Counted from the stretch's first letter, positions 27,929 through 38,754 are shown. The stretch is DNA of 64,000 nucleotides from Gilliamella sp. wkB178 (GCF_001690705.1 NZ_LZGK01000013.1:372001-436000); one strand, 5' to 3'. Made by a program: numbers and translations. Notes: generated by a model from the sequence alone, not told the origin.

Positions 27929-30543
27929 ATGGAACCCGCAGTATAACTGCGCCGGCCACTTTTGCGACCAAGTGCTTCCAGATTGGTTTGTAAAGGAGGA
28001 AATGGTAATTGCAGACCATGTTTACGGTAAGCCTCAATAATTAACTTTTGAATTTCGCTACGTAACAACATACGGTGCCCCATTTCGGCAGCAAACACGC
28101 GTAATTCAAATAATTGAATACCTTCTTGAATATCCACTAAAAATACCTGGGGTTCCGGTTCATTGAGTACATATTCACATTCAGCCGAGGCTTGTTGTAA
28201 CAAACTGATTACTAATTCACTGTCGGCATCAATTGTGGCAGGAATGGTTAACACAATTCGGGTAATTGAATCTGACAATGACCAGTTAACTAATTGTTCG
28301 GTAATAAAGGCTTTATTTGGCATCACAATTTCTTTACGATCCCAATCAACAATCGTTATTGCGCGCGTATTGATTTTGGTGATATTACCAGTGAGATCGC
28401 GAATGGTAACCGTATCACCAATACGTACTGGTTTTTCAAATAGGATGATTAAGCCGGAAACAAAATTAGCAAAAATTTCTTGTAAACCGAATCCTAAACC
28501 GACCCCTAAAGCAGCAATCAACCATTGGATTTTCGACCAATCGATACCAATAAATGAAAAAGCTACCATACAACCAATCATAAGAATAATATATTTAGAG
28601 ACAGTTGAAATTGCATAACCGGTGCCAGGGGCTAAATCTAAATGTTGTAAAATCCCCAATTCAAGCAGCGCCGGTAGATTTTTAACTAGTTGTACCGTAA
28701 TAGTCATTACTAAGATCGCAATACAAACAGCACCCAAGGTAATATATTGTTCTATTTCCACCCCTTTTACGATGGCACTTGTTCCCCATAGTTTAATATT
28801 ATTCATAAAGGCAAACGCAGAGTGTAATTCAGACCACAGCAAAATCATACTGATTAAGGCAACTAACATAATAATTGACCTAACTAGTTGTAATGATTGG
28901 GCGCTTATTACATCTAAGTCAATAACGGGTTCATCTACGCCCTCATTGATTGAAGCGAGTTCCTCCTCATGTACTTTAGCACGTTGCATCCGTTCTAATC
29001 GGTGCTGTTTGGCTCGGTCAAATTCAATGCGTCGTTTTTGGATCCACATCCAGCGGCGAGTCATAAAATAGATCACTAATAAGGCAAACCAGATAATTAC
29101 CGATGCTTCAAGGCGTCCTAATAAAACTTGTGCTGTCGACAAATACCCCAAGCAAGCAGCAATAATTGCCAGCCACGGGGCACTTAATAAAATAAACCAT
29201 AAAATATGACTTAGTAGGTTGTCACCAGAGCCTTTTTTATCAATATATAGGGGCACACCTGCACGGTGAATTGAATTAGTCATGAAAACTAAAGCAAAAC
29301 ACAAAACAATAAACGCACCACGACCTATCGTGGCTGCAAATTGACGATTATTAAATTGATCAAAGCTCATTACAATCATAACTAGCGGAATTACAACCCA
29401 TACCGAAAGTTGATAGTATTTCATTGCTGCTCGAACGCTTTTTTCCGACCAACCAAAGTGAGTAATAAACAACCCATTACGTAAGGCAAAATGGGCAGAA
29501 ATAATAAATACCCACAAAATTGGCGCTGCTGCATTAACCCCATATCCTAAGGCAACCGCTACCGGATAGTCCCAATTAATTTGCAACGCATAACCAAATA
29601 CAGCCCATAAAATAGGTATTGGTAATGCCATAATTAAGGAATATATAATCACTTTTAAAGTTAATGAGTAACTATCTTGAGTAACTTTACCTACTCGTGA
29701 CGCTGACTTACTTAAAAATGCATAATACTTAGAACGCATTTTAAAATGTACCGCCACAAATAACAGCGACAATATTAATAAAAAAAGCGGTTTAGGTGAG
29801 GTTAATACTTCTTTACTGGCATTATAAAGTTGCGCCACAGTATCTATAGAAAAGATAACATATACAACATCTTTAGCTAAGTTTAACGGGAATTTTAGCG
29901 ATATCGGATTGACATCCGCTACCCAGAAAAAATAACGGTGAGCGGCATCATTAACTTCATCAATAGCATTAGTTAATTGTTTATTGGCAATTTTTAATTT
30001 AGTTAGTTCCAGAATAGTAGTATCGGTTCCCGAAATTAACGTTTTCAGCAATTCACTTTGTTCACGTAATAACCGGCGGTATGGTGTTGCCAGTTTGGTG
30101 GTATTGAGTGGGTTAGTTAATATCGGGTAGTTTTCTAACTCAGCTAAATTATTACTATAATTAAGTTGTTGAGCTTTGGCTTCAGCTATTTCGGCATCTA
30201 GCGCCTGTGATTTTGGCTTTTCTGGTAGTCGTAATAATTGTTGCCGCAGGGTTTCGCCTAGTGCAGTTGAAAAACTTAGCCATTCTCCCTGTTCATCAAG
30301 GGTTGCAAGGGTATTTTGTACATGGGAAATTTGCGTGGAAATATTGTTTTGTTCATTAACAATACTGGATAAGTGATTCTTCTGCAAATCCATATTTTGA
30401 TGTAAATCGTCATTTTGTTTGCTTAACTGCGTGACAATTTGCGCCAACTGTTCTTCATCATTAATGACTATCGCGGTCTCTTCAGCCCATACTATTGGTG
30501 ATAATAGTAATAATAACCAAATTAAAACCCCACGTAGCCACAT
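27925..30543 (-). CDS. mscM: mechanosensitive channel MscM (MscS family), short form
   Basis: An 872-aa large MscS-type channel. A signal peptide (MWLRGVLIWLLLLLSPIVWAEE) leads into a periplasmic coiled-coil region (about 25-210), many membrane segments, and the MscS pore and beta domain near the end: LGVGLGFGLQEIFANFVSGLIILFEKP, VRIGDTVTI and IVMPNKAFITEQLVNWS. These channels open under membrane tension to release solutes in osmotic downshock. E. coli MscM is about 1107 aa, so the periplasmic part is about 235 residues shorter here. It follows psd by four bases, as in the E. coli psd-mscM operon, which supports MscM over MscK. Confidence 0.88.
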   Translation of the reverse strand: MWLRGVLIWLLLLLSPIVWAEETAIVINDEEQLAQIVTQLSKQNDDLHQNMDLQKNHLSSIVNEQNNISTQISHVQNTLATLDEQGEWLSFSTALGETLRQQLLRLPEKPKSQALDAEIAEAKAQQLNYSNNLAELENYPILTNPLNTTKLATPYRRLLREQSELLKTLISGTDTTILELTKLKIANKQLTNAIDEVNDAAHRYFFWVADVNPISLKFPLNLAKDVVYVIFSIDTVAQLYNASKEVLTSPKPLFLLILSLLFVAVHFKMRSKYYAFLSKSASRVGKVTQDSYSLTLKVIIYSLIMALPIPILWAVFGYALQINWDYPVAVALGYGVNAAAPILWVFIISAHFALRNGLFITHFGWSEKSVRAAMKYYQLSVWVVIPLVMIVMSFDQFNNRQFAATIGRGAFIVLCFALVFMTNSIHRAGVPLYIDKKGSGDNLLSHILWFILLSAPWLAIIAACLGYLSTAQVLLGRLEASVIIWFALLVIYFMTRRWMWIQKRRIEFDRAKQHRLERMQRAKVHEEELASINEGVDEPVIDLDVISAQSLQLVRSIIMLVALISMILLWSELHSAFAFMNNIKLWGTSAIVKGVEIEQYITLGAVCIAILVMTITVQLVKNLPALLELGILQHLDLAPGTGYAISTVSKYIILMIGCMVAFSFIGIDWSKIQWLIAALGVGLGFGLQEIFANFVSGLIILFEKPVRIGDTVTIRDLTGNITKINTRAITIVDWDRKEIVMPNKAFITEQLVNWSLSDSITRIVLTIPATIDADSELVISLLQQASAECEYVLNEPEPQVFLVDIQEGIQLFELRVFAAEMGHRMLLRSEIQKLIIEAYRKHGLQLPFPPLQTNLEALGRKSGRRSYTAGSI

Positions 30544-30547
30544 AAAG

Positions 30548-31396
30548 TTATATCCTTTCAGCTAGTTTTTGACCAACTCGAGTTACATCGCCAACTTTTA
30601 AGTCACTATCAAATTCAATTGCATGAGAAGCGAATAAAGTAATTACGGTTGAACCTAATTTAAAACAACCCATATCTTGACCTTTAGTTAATTTCACTTC
30701 ACCAGCATAGGTCCAACGTTTCATAATGCCATCACGTGGTGGAGTGATCACGCCTTCCCACTCAACTTCAATACTGCCAACAATGGTCGCCCCAACTAAA
30801 ACTTGCGCCATAGGACCAAATTCAGTTTCAAATAAGCAAATTACTCGCTCATTTCGAGCAAAAATATTGGGAATACTCTCAGTTGTAGCTTGGCTTACTG
30901 AAAATAATGATCCTGGCACATAAATCATTTCCCGCAAAATAGCGTCACATGGCATATGAAAACGATGATAATTTTTAGGTGACAAGTAAGTGGTTGCATA
31001 TGAACCATTGGTAAAAAACTTAATCATTTCAGGATGGCAGGCAAGTAAAGACTCTAAAGAATAAAAGTGCCCCTTAGCTTGTAATAATTGGTTAGTTTGA
31101 ATAGTACCAAATTGACTTAACACACCATCAGCAGGCATTACTATCACATTAGCTGCGTCATCAATTGGGCGAGCATCATCTTTTAATTCACGCGCAAAAA
31201 AGTCATTAAAGGTTTGGTAATCTTTGACATTATCTAATTTTGCTTCATCTAAATTGACTTTATATAGTTTGCTAAAACCTATGATCATCCAAGTAGTCAC
31301 TTTACCTAAACGTTTTTTAGCTAACCAACCAAAAATACTGGTTAATAATTGCTTAGGCAAAAGGTACTGAATGATTGCTTTAAATTGGTTTAACAT
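30548..31396 (-). CDS. psd: phosphatidylserine decarboxylase proenzyme
   Basis: I place the start at ATG 31396 (282 aa), giving [19 protein letters not shown] as in E. coli Psd; the frame is open to 31546 but that part has no similarity, and AGAGAG precedes 31396. The LGST self-cleavage motif near the C-terminus ([10 protein letters not shown]) generates the pyruvoyl group on the serine. DYHRFHMP and FARNERVI blocks are conserved. It decarboxylates phosphatidylserine to phosphatidylethanolamine at the inner membrane. The E. coli C-terminal tail is absent. First gene of psd-mscM, divergent from rhaB. Confidence 0.95.
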   Translation of the reverse strand: MLNQFKAIIQYLLPKQLLTSIFGWLAKKRLGKVTTWMIIGFSKLYKVNLDEAKLDNVKDYQTFNDFFARELKDDARPIDDAANVIVMPADGVLSQFGTIQTNQLLQAKGHFYSLESLLACHPEMIKFFTNGSYATTYLSPKNYHRFHMPCDAILREMIYVPGSLFSVSQATTESIPNIFARNERVICLFETEFGPMAQVLVGATIVGSIEVEWEGVITPPRDGIMKRWTYAGEVKLTKGQDMGCFKLGSTVITLFASHAIEFDSDLKVGDVTRVGQKLAERI

Positions 31397-31480
31397 AAAT
31401 TGCTCTCTATATAATGGGTGGAAATGCGCCATTATAACAAGAATTATTGGGAATGTATAAAGCTGGTTTAATTGTAAATT

Positions 31481-31496
31481 TGTGGCATAGATCACA
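31481..31496. promoter_or_regulatory. CRP-like site upstream of rhaB
   Basis: TGTGG-CATAGA-TCACA differs from the CRP consensus TGTGA-N6-TCACA at one base. It ends 112 bp before rhaB; in E. coli a CRP site also sits upstream of the RhaS sites of rhaBAD. It is 85 bp upstream of psd on the other strand, but catabolite control of the rhamnose operon is the more natural reading. Confidence 0.7.
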
Positions 31497-31511
31497 TCCA
31501 CTTTCAATATC

Positions 31512-31551
31512 TTGCCAACAAAATAACAACAATGGCAAACATTCAAATGTT
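31512..31551. promoter_or_regulatory. Possible RhaS-binding region of the rhaB promoter
   Basis: Between the CRP-like site and rhaB lie TTGCC (31512) and GGCAA (31534), 17 bases apart, and a palindrome AACATT-CA-AATGTT (31538-31551). An AraC-type activator such as RhaS would be expected to bind just here. The match to known RhaS half-sites is too weak to be sure. Confidence 0.3.
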
Positions 31552-31608
31552 GTAAAACTGAATCCTATCTAGACTGTCACCATCAAATCAATAATCAGGA
31601 TAGTTAGG

Positions 31609-33042
31609 ATGGCAGATAGATATATAGCAGCTATAGATTTAGGGGCTTCAAGTGGCAGAGTAATGTTGGCACGTTATCAATCACAAACCCAACATCTAAC
31701 TCTGGAAGAGGTTCATCGTTTTAGTAATGGATTTAAACCGATAGCCCAAAATTTCTGTTGGGATCTAGTTTATTTAGAACAACAAATTCTAACCGGACTT
31801 AACAAAATTAGTGAACAAAATATCAAACTCGACAGTATTGGTATTGACACTTGGGGCGTAGATTATGTTTTGCTAGATAAAAATGGTACCGTAGTCGGTC
31901 CGACTTATGCTTACCGAGATCACCGTACAGATAATCTAATGACCAAAGTACAATCAGAATTAGGCATAGAAAATATTTATCAAAAAACTGGCATACAATT
32001 TCTGACTTTCAATACCTTGTATCAACTCAAAGCCATGATGCAAGAACAACCTGATTGGTTAGCACAAGTCACTGATTTAGTGATGATCCCCGATTATCTT
32101 ATATACAGACTAACCGGTAAACTCAACCGTGAATATACCAATGCGACTACTACTCAATTAGTTAATGTGGCAACTAATGATTGGGATGATGATTTACTGA
32201 ATTATCTTGGCGTGCCTCGTCAATGGTTTGGCAAAATCCAAGCACCTGGTAATACTGTAGGTTATTGGCATAATGCGTGTGGAGACATAATTCCAGTTAT
32301 TGCAGTGGCAAGTCATGATACTGCCAGTGCCGTTATTGCTGCGCCACTCAAAAATCAAAGTTGTGCTTATTTATGTTCCGGAACTTGGTCGTTAATGGGG
32401 ATTGAATCGAAAACACCGGTTACCGGCCCCCAAGCTCTAAAGGCTAATATCACTAATGAAGGTGGTGTTAATGGCAATTATCGAGTATTAAAAAACATAA
32501 TGGGTTTATGGTTGTTTCAAAGAGTGTGCGCCGAACACAATGTATCTGACATTACTACTCTGATCGAACAAGCTAAGCAACAACAACCATTCCGCTATTT
32601 AGTTAATCCTAATGATGCCAGATTTTTAAATCCGGAATCAATGACCGAGGCCATCAAACAAGTGTCATTGGAAACTAACCATCAGGAACCGCAAACCTTA
32701 CCACAGCTAGTGCGTTGTATCTTTGATAGTTTAGCAGTGCTTTATAAAACAGTGATAGAAGAATTATCAACCTTAACTAAACAACCAATAAAAACCTTAC
32801 ATATTGTTGGTGGAGGTTGTCAAAATGCTTTTTTAAATCAGTTATGTGCCGATTTATGCAAAATTGATGTAACTGCTGGCCCAATTGAATCTTCCGCCTT
32901 AGGCAACATAGGTTACCAACTTATTTCATTAGGAGATGTTCCTAATGTATCCAACTTGCGTGCAATTATTGCGCAAAATTTTGACACTAAATATTACCGT
33001 CCGACGACTAATTACGATCTAAATAAACGATTAACTAATTAA
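31609..33042 (+). CDS. rhaB: rhamnulokinase
   Basis: A 477-aa FGGY-family sugar kinase (E. coli RhaB 489 aa). The phosphate-1 motif [14 protein letters not shown] starts at residue 8; [19 protein letters not shown], the catalytic region [10 protein letters not shown] and the adenosine motif [15 protein letters not shown] are in order. It phosphorylates L-rhamnulose to L-rhamnulose-1-phosphate. First gene of the rhaBADT-fucO-rhaM run, 32 bp before rhaA; CAGGATAGTTAGG precedes the ATG. Expected to be activated by RhaS and CRP. Confidence 0.96.
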   Translation: MADRYIAAIDLGASSGRVMLARYQSQTQHLTLEEVHRFSNGFKPIAQNFCWDLVYLEQQILTGLNKISEQNIKLDSIGIDTWGVDYVLLDKNGTVVGPTYAYRDHRTDNLMTKVQSELGIENIYQKTGIQFLTFNTLYQLKAMMQEQPDWLAQVTDLVMIPDYLIYRLTGKLNREYTNATTTQLVNVATNDWDDDLLNYLGVPRQWFGKIQAPGNTVGYWHNACGDIIPVIAVASHDTASAVIAAPLKNQSCAYLCSGTWSLMGIESKTPVTGPQALKANITNEGGVNGNYRVLKNIMGLWLFQRVCAEHNVSDITTLIEQAKQQQPFRYLVNPNDARFLNPESMTEAIKQVSLETNHQEPQTLPQLVRCIFDSLAVLYKTVIEELSTLTKQPIKTLHIVGGGCQNAFLNQLCADLCKIDVTAGPIESSALGNIGYQLISLGDVPNVSNLRAIIAQNFDTKYYRPTTNYDLNKRLTN

Positions 33043-33074
33043 AACAATTTATATATTTTATTAAGGAGTATCCG

Positions 33075-34325
33075 ATGAGTGGAATTGATAATGCCTACCA
33101 AATTGCCAAAGCAAGATTTGCTGAAATTGGTGTAGATACAGATGCAGCTATTACTGCAATGGCTAAATTACCTATCTCAGTTCATTGCTGGCAAGGTGAT
33201 GATGTGGCTGGCTTTGAAAAACAAGCCGGTGATTTAACCGGTGGAATACAAGCAACTGGTAACTACCCAGGCAAAGCACGTACTGCTGACGAACTTAGAT
33301 CAGACTTAGATACTGCATTTAAGCTTATACCAGGCCCTAAACGCCTCAATTTACATGCATCCTATTTAGAAGCAGATCACAAAGTAGAACGAAATGAAAT
33401 CAAACCAGAGCATTATGCTAACTGGGTAAAATGGGCTAAAAAACAAAAAATTGGTCTAGATTTTAATCCTACTTATTTTTCACATCCTTTGAGCAATGAT
33501 GGTACGTTAACACATACTAACAAAAAAATACGTCAATTTTGGATCGATCATGGTAAAGCTTGCCGTAAAGTGTCCGAATATTTTGGTAAGGAATTAGGTA
33601 CTGCATCAGTAATGAATATCTGGTTACCGGATGGTATGAAGGACATTACCGTTGATAAATTTGGTCCAAGACAACGTTTATTAGAATCTTTGGATGAAAT
33701 TATCAGTGAAAAAATCAATCCTAAATATCATATTGATGCCGTAGAAAGTAAATTATTTGGTATTGGTTTAGAATCCTATACTGCTGGTTCAAACGAATTT
33801 TATCTTGCCTATGCTACTTCACGTAAAACTGCACTTTGTTTAGATGCTGGTCACTTCCATCCAACTGAAGTTATCTCCGACAAAATTTCAGCAGTTATGC
33901 CATTTGTTGAACATTTGTTATTACACGTTAGCCGCCCGGTACGTTGGGATAGTGACCATGTGGTACTGTTTGACGATGAAACTCAAAACATAGCTAGCGA
34001 AATCGTCCGTAACAATTTATTTAATCGAGTCCATATTGGTTTAGATTTCTTTGATGCTTCTATTAACCGTATTGCAGCTTGGGTTATTGGTACTCGCAAT
34101 ATGAAAAAATGTTTATTAAAAGCGTTACTAGAACCAACTGCGAAACTTAAAAAAATGGAACATGATCGCGACTTTACTTCCCGATTAGCATTATTAGAAG
34201 AACAAAAATCATTACCATGGCAAGCCGTTTGGGACAAATATTGTCAACAAAATGAGGCACCAATTGGTAGTGCTTGGTTAGATGTTGTTCGTCAATACGA
34301 AAAAACAGTATTAAGTCAACGTTAA
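33075..34325 (+). CDS. rhaA: L-rhamnose isomerase
   Basis: A 416-aa cytoplasmic isomerase (E. coli 419 aa) that converts L-rhamnose to L-rhamnulose. Conserved blocks include [36 protein letters not shown], the metal-binding region [18 protein letters not shown], and [14 protein letters not shown] with substrate-contacting residues. Metal ligands of this family come from the glutamate, aspartates and histidine in these segments. AAGGAG precedes the ATG by six bases. Four bases separate it from the open frame of rhaD. Confidence 0.96.
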   Translation: MSGIDNAYQIAKARFAEIGVDTDAAITAMAKLPISVHCWQGDDVAGFEKQAGDLTGGIQATGNYPGKARTADELRSDLDTAFKLIPGPKRLNLHASYLEADHKVERNEIKPEHYANWVKWAKKQKIGLDFNPTYFSHPLSNDGTLTHTNKKIRQFWIDHGKACRKVSEYFGKELGTASVMNIWLPDGMKDITVDKFGPRQRLLESLDEIISEKINPKYHIDAVESKLFGIGLESYTAGSNEFYLAYATSRKTALCLDAGHFHPTEVISDKISAVMPFVEHLLLHVSRPVRWDSDHVVLFDDETQNIASEIVRNNLFNRVHIGLDFFDASINRIAAWVIGTRNMKKCLLKALLEPTAKLKKMEHDRDFTSRLALLEEQKSLPWQAVWDKYCQQNEAPIGSAWLDVVRQYEKTVLSQR

Positions 34326-34338
34326 TAAGGTGAGGACT

Positions 34339-35163
34339 ATGCAACAGATTCTATCTTCATGGTTTGTACAAGGTATGATCAAAGCCACATATGATATGTG
34401 GCTAAAAGGCTGGGATGAACGTAATGGTGGTAATGTTAGCTTACGCTTGCTCGATAGTGATGTAGCTTCATTTAAAAGTGATTTTTATGCAAATCCTCGC
34501 CATGAATCATTAACTCAAGATGTGAGTAAACTTGCTAATCAATACTTTATTGTTACTGGTTCAGGCAAGTTTTTCCGTAATGTAATATTAGATCCAGCCG
34601 ATACCTTAGCTGTGGTTAAGATCGATGAACAAGGTAAAGGTTATTACATAATGTGGGGATTAATCAATGGGGGATTACCAACCTCTGAATTAGCAGCACA
34701 TTTACAATCTCATATTGTCCGTATTGAAAAGAGTCAAGGTAAAGATCGCGTCATCATGCATTGCCATGCCACTAACTTAATAGCCTTAACTTATGTATTA
34801 GAGCTAGAAAGCGCAGTCATAACCAGATTGTTATGGGAAATGAGTACTGAATGTTTGGTTGTTTTTCCTGATGGCGTAGGCGTGGTGCCGTGGATGGTTC
34901 CCGGTAAAGATGAAATTGGTTATGCCACAGCTAAACAAATGGTTAAACATACTCTAGTGTTATGGGCTTTCCATGGTGTGTTTGGTACCGGAGCAACATT
35001 AGATGAAACCTTTGGTTTGATTGATACTGCTGAAAAATCAGCAGAAGTATTGGTTAAAGTTTTATCCATGGGTGGCAAACGCCAAACAATATCTACTGAG
35101 CAATTTAAACATTTGGCTGAACGTTTTGGTGTTAATCCGATGGCAGATGCTTTAAAAGAGTAA
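34339..35163 (+). CDS. rhaD: rhamnulose-1-phosphate aldolase
   Basis: A 274-aa class II aldolase, exactly the length of E. coli RhaD. ATG 34339 is chosen over a GTG at 34330 because AGGTGAGG lies just upstream and the protein then starts [17 protein letters not shown]. The zinc ligands are in [18 protein letters not shown] and the later [20 protein letters not shown] and TGSGKFFRN bind the phosphate. It splits rhamnulose-1-phosphate into DHAP and L-lactaldehyde. The lactaldehyde is the substrate of FucO two genes downstream. Confidence 0.96.
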   Translation: MQQILSSWFVQGMIKATYDMWLKGWDERNGGNVSLRLLDSDVASFKSDFYANPRHESLTQDVSKLANQYFIVTGSGKFFRNVILDPADTLAVVKIDEQGKGYYIMWGLINGGLPTSELAAHLQSHIVRIEKSQGKDRVIMHCHATNLIALTYVLELESAVITRLLWEMSTECLVVFPDGVGVVPWMVPGKDEIGYATAKQMVKHTLVLWAFHGVFGTGATLDETFGLIDTAEKSAEVLVKVLSMGGKRQTISTEQFKHLAERFGVNPMADALKE

Positions 35164-35219
35164 TTAGTGGACTAACAAACCAAATTTAAAGTTATAACTA
35201 AAAATATAAGGGAAAATAT

Positions 35220-36254
35220 ATGGGTAGTTCAATTATATTAGGTATCTTTTGGCACTTTGTTGGTGCCACTTCAGCGGCATGTTTTTATGCTCCTTTGAAA
35301 AAAGTACAACATTGGTCATGGGAAACCATGTGGTCAGTAGCAGGTATTTTTTCATGGATTATTTTACCATGGTCAATTAGCTATTTCTTACTGCCTGACT
35401 TCTGGGCTTATTATGGTTCATTTAGTTCAGATATACTCATTCCGGTATTCCTATTTGGCGCCATGTGGGGTGTTGGTAATGTTGGTTATGGTTTAACCAT
35501 GCGTTATTTAGGTATGTCAATGGGGATCGGTATTGCTATTGGTATAACCTTAATAGTTGGTACCTTAATGACACCAATCTTACAAGGAAAATTTGGTGAA
35601 TTGATCGCGTCTACCGGTGGCAAAATGACTATTTTAGGTGTTATTGTTGCTGTGGTTGGAGTGGCAATTGTTTCTTATGCTGGGTTATTAAAAGAAAAAA
35701 CACTGGGTGTACAAGTTGAGGATTTTAATCTTAAAAAAGGTTTATTGTTAGCAATTATGTGTGGTATCTTTTCTGCCGGTATGTCATTTGCTATGAGCTA
35801 CGCAGTACCAATGCATACTAAAGCTGCGGAATTAGGTGTCGATCACCTTTATGTCGCATTACCTAGTTATGTGGTAATTATGGGTGGTGGTGCCATTGTT
35901 AACCTTGGTTTTTGCATTATTAGATTATGTGCAAAAAAAGATCTTTCTTTCAAACGGGACATGTCCGTGGCTAAATCACTACTTATTAGTAATGCACTAT
36001 TTGCCATCCTTGGTGGCGCGATGTGGTATTTCCAATTCTTCTTTTATGCTTGGGGGCACGCCAACATCCCAACTGAATATGGCTTTATGAGTTGGATGTT
36101 ACACATGAGCTTCTATGTGTTATGTGGTGGTATTGTCGGTTTAGTGTTAAAAGAATGGCTTGGCACCGGTAAAAAACCAGTACGCATTCTTTGTATTGGT
36201 TGTTTAGTAATTATTGTCGCTGCCAATATTGTTGGACTAGGTATGGCTAATTAA
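35220..36254 (+). CDS. rhaT: L-rhamnose:H+ symporter
   Basis: A 344-aa inner-membrane transporter with about ten hydrophobic segments, the same length as E. coli RhaT. It starts [30 protein letters not shown] and carries [37 protein letters not shown] and a C-terminal [14 protein letters not shown]-like segment, all typical of the RhaT family. It imports L-rhamnose with protons. In E. coli rhaT is transcribed separately; here it sits inside the catabolic operon, 56 bp after rhaD. Confidence 0.95.
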   Translation: MGSSIILGIFWHFVGATSAACFYAPLKKVQHWSWETMWSVAGIFSWIILPWSISYFLLPDFWAYYGSFSSDILIPVFLFGAMWGVGNVGYGLTMRYLGMSMGIGIAIGITLIVGTLMTPILQGKFGELIASTGGKMTILGVIVAVVGVAIVSYAGLLKEKTLGVQVEDFNLKKGLLLAIMCGIFSAGMSFAMSYAVPMHTKAAELGVDHLYVALPSYVVIMGGGAIVNLGFCIIRLCAKKDLSFKRDMSVAKSLLISNALFAILGGAMWYFQFFFYAWGHANIPTEYGFMSWMLHMSFYVLCGGIVGLVLKEWLGTGKKPVRILCIGCLVIIVAANIVGLGMAN

Positions 36255-36270
36255 TTAAAAGGAATAATAT

Positions 36271-37422
36271 ATGACATTTCGTATGATCTTAAATGAAACA
36301 TCTTATTTTGGGGCTGGTTCAATTAGCCACATTGTAGATGAAGTTAAAAAACGTGGTTTTAAAAAAGCATTAGTGGTAACCGATAAAGATTTAATTAAAT
36401 TTAAAGTAGCCACTAAAGTTACCGATTTATTAGATAAAAATGGCTTAAAGTATCAGATTTTTGATGAAGTCATGCCTAACCCAACTATTGGTGTGGTGAA
36501 AAAAGGTGTTGAAGTTTTCAAACAATCTGGCGCTGATTATCTAATTGCTATTGGTGGCGGTTCTCCGCAAGACACCGCCAAAGCAATAGGTATTATTATC
36601 AATAATCCAGAGTTTGCTGATGTACGTAGCTTAGAGGGGGTAGCACCGACTAAAAAACCAGCGGTGCCAACTATCGCTATTCCAACCACAGCAGGTACTG
36701 CGGCTGAAGTAACCATCAATTATGTGATCACTGACGAAGAAAAGAAACGCAAATTTGTATGTGTTGATCCTCATGACATTCCGGCCGTTGCCATTATTGA
36801 TTCCGACATGATGGCTAGTATGCCAGCTAGCTTAAAAGCAGCAACCGGGGTAGATGCCTTAACTCATGCCATTGAAGGTTATATTACTAAAGGTGCTTGG
36901 GAATTGTCGGATATGTTCCACCTCAAAGCTATCGAAGTGATTTCACGTTCGTTACGAGATTCAGTTAAAGGCATAGCCAAAGGTGGTGAAGATATGGCTT
37001 TAGGGCAATATATTGCCGGAATGGGATTCTCTAATGTTGGTTTAGGTTTAGTACATGGTATGGCACATCCACTAGGTGCTTTTTATGGTACGCCACATGG
37101 TGTGGCTAATGCAGTCTTATTGCCGCATATTATGGCCTATAATGCTGAATTTACGGCAGATAAGTATCGGGATATCGCCAAAGCCATGGGTGTGCAGGGC
37201 ACAGAAACCATGAGCACACAAGCAGCTCGTAAAGCCGCGGTTGATGCAGTTAAACAGCTCAATAAAGATGTAGGAATTCCGGCAACATTAAAAGAGATTG
37301 GCGTTAAACAAGAGGACATCGCAGCACTAGCTCAAGCTGCTTTTGATGATGTTTGTACTGGCGGTAACCCTCGCGACACCAATGTCAAAGAAATTGAGGA
37401 ATTGTACCGTTCTGTGTATTAA
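36271..37422 (+). CDS. fucO: lactaldehyde reductase (L-1,2-propanediol oxidoreductase)
   Basis: A 383-aa iron-dependent (group III) alcohol dehydrogenase, closely aligned to E. coli FucO. The NAD-binding GGGSPQDTAKAIG follows a Rossmann-like N-terminal half; the Fe ligands are in GVDALTHAIEG and GLVHGMAHPLGAFYGTPHG. It reduces L-lactaldehyde from RhaD to L-1,2-propanediol, restoring NAD+ in fermentation. In E. coli the gene belongs to the fucose operon; here it follows rhaT by 16 bp and is surely part of the rhamnose operon. AAAAGGA precedes the ATG. Confidence 0.95.
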   Translation: MTFRMILNETSYFGAGSISHIVDEVKKRGFKKALVVTDKDLIKFKVATKVTDLLDKNGLKYQIFDEVMPNPTIGVVKKGVEVFKQSGADYLIAIGGGSPQDTAKAIGIIINNPEFADVRSLEGVAPTKKPAVPTIAIPTTAGTAAEVTINYVITDEEKKRKFVCVDPHDIPAVAIIDSDMMASMPASLKAATGVDALTHAIEGYITKGAWELSDMFHLKAIEVISRSLRDSVKGIAKGGEDMALGQYIAGMGFSNVGLGLVHGMAHPLGAFYGTPHGVANAVLLPHIMAYNAEFTADKYRDIAKAMGVQGTETMSTQAARKAAVDAVKQLNKDVGIPATLKEIGVKQEDIAALAQAAFDDVCTGGNPRDTNVKEIEELYRSVY

Positions 37423-37446
37423 TTGATCAAACGACACGCTTGTCGC

Positions 37447-37481
37447 AGGAATGGGTATATATAACAATATAACCCATTCCT
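37447..37481. repeat. Long hairpin between fucO and rhaM
   Basis: AGGAATGGGT and ACCCATTCCT form a perfect 10-bp stem around a 15-base AT loop, 25 bp beyond fucO. No T-run follows, so it may stabilise the upstream message or set differential expression rather than end transcription before rhaM. Confidence 0.6.
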
Positions 37482-37520
37482 ATAAGGCATAAACAAGCCA
37501 AAATAAAAGAGGGAATCAAT

Positions 37521-37835
37521 ATGCTAAGAAAAGCATCCATAATGCAAGTTAACCCAGATAAACACGCCGAATATAAAAAACGCCATGACGAAATTTTCCC
37601 GGAATTAGTTGCAGAATTAAAGGCTCATGGCGCACACAATTACTCTATTTTTTTAGATAGCAAACGCAATCTATTATTTGCTTATGTGGAAATTGAATCC
37701 GAAGAACGTTGGGACGCAGTTTCTAAAACAGCTGCTTGTCAAAAATGGTGGGCATTTATGCGGGATATTATGCCAAGCAATGCCGATAACAGCCCTATAA
37801 GTGAAGAACTATTACCAGTTTTCTACCTGAAATAA
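37521..37835 (+). CDS. rhaM: L-rhamnose mutarotase
   Basis: A 104-aa protein, the exact length of E. coli RhaM. It starts [29 protein letters not shown], and [32 protein letters not shown] and [18 protein letters not shown] match the family; the conserved histidine and tyrosine of the active site are in these blocks. It interconverts alpha and beta anomers of L-rhamnose, feeding the isomerase the form it prefers. Last gene of the operon, followed by a strong bidirectional terminator. Confidence 0.95.
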   Translation: MLRKASIMQVNPDKHAEYKKRHDEIFPELVAELKAHGAHNYSIFLDSKRNLLFAYVEIESEERWDAVSKTAACQKWWAFMRDIMPSNADNSPISEELLPVFYLK

Positions 37836-37842
37836 CTAATAG

Positions 37843-37873
37843 TTACTCTCTTTAAGTATAAACAAGAGAGTAA
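37843..37873. terminator. Bidirectional terminator between rhaM and rhaR
   Basis: TTACTCTCTT and AAGAGAGTAA form a perfect 10-bp stem with an 11-base loop exactly between the convergent stops of rhaM and rhaR; partial pairing of CTAA/TTAG extends it. It lacks long T-runs but its position fits a shared terminator. Confidence 0.65.
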
Positions 37874-38725
37874 TTAGTCCATTTTGGTATTATGGAATTG
37901 CGCACGATATTGTGAAGGGGTTTGATTGGTTTCCTTTTTAAATACCGCTGAAAAATAATTACTATCATCATAACCGCATTCAGCGGAAATGGTACTAATA
38001 GCAGTTGGGGTATTACGCAGTAATGACATCGCTTTACATAAACGTAGTTTGTGTAAATAGCCATTGATTGTCATACCAGTTTGATGTTTAAACAAGCGAC
38101 TAAGTGAACGGCTGGCAATATTGTAATCTTTGCAAAACATTTCAAAATTAAATGGGCCAGCAATGCTGTTATGCAGTACGGTAAACAAAATGTCCAACTG
38201 ATGAGTTGCGGTAGGAGCAATATCATTAGGTTGCTGCTTAATCCTATCGAGTAAAATAATAAGTTGTAAAAATAATGCTTCAGACAAGTGTACTGAGGCT
38301 AAATTATTCTTTTTAGATTCAATAGACAATTGTTCAATCAAGGGTGATAACTGCTTTAAAAATGAAGGCTGGATACGCCACAGTCGCTCGGTGTGCTTGG
38401 CATTAATTTTCGGCAAATACGGCTCAATGATAGATGATAAAAACAGAATTTCTCTAATATATAATATATTGTATAATTTAAGATTATTAACAGATTCAAA
38501 GCCATGAATATCATCGTGATTAATATACAAAATATCGCCACTAGTGATGGGATAAATATAATCATTCCACACATGCACACCATTACCGGATGACACCACA
38601 ACTAACTCATCAAAATCATGGTCATGTAATGGAAAAGGGTCTTGATGTTCTCTTTTTTCAACAGTAACGGTATTTAAATCAGAAATAAAATAATCCTGCT
38701 TATATAAATGTAAATATTTATGCAT
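37874..38725 (-). CDS. rhaR: rhamnose-responsive activator RhaR (AraC family)
   Basis: A 283-aa AraC/XylS regulator. The N-terminal cupin sugar-sensing domain contains HDHDFDELVVVSSGNGVHVWND and YINHDDIHGFESVNNLKLYNILY, close to E. coli RhaR. The C-terminal pair of helix-turn-helix motifs ends in ISTISAECGYDDSNYFSAVFKKETNQTPSQYR. In E. coli RhaR with L-rhamnose activates rhaSR transcription. It is second in a rhaS-rhaR operon (30 bp after rhaS) as in E. coli, but the operon is convergent with rhaBADT rather than divergent. Confidence 0.92.
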   Translation of the reverse strand: MHKYLHLYKQDYFISDLNTVTVEKREHQDPFPLHDHDFDELVVVSSGNGVHVWNDYIYPITSGDILYINHDDIHGFESVNNLKLYNILYIREILFLSSIIEPYLPKINAKHTERLWRIQPSFLKQLSPLIEQLSIESKKNNLASVHLSEALFLQLIILLDRIKQQPNDIAPTATHQLDILFTVLHNSIAGPFNFEMFCKDYNIASRSLSRLFKHQTGMTINGYLHKLRLCKAMSLLRNTPTAISTISAECGYDDSNYFSAVFKKETNQTPSQYRAQFHNTKMD

Positions 38726-38754
38726 AACCGATCCCTGTTAATATAACCACAACA

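Noticed and set aside
28163-29071. Plus-strand open frames of 149-151 codons
   Set aside because: They lie opposite mscM and have no ribosome binding site or family features; shadows of the real gene.
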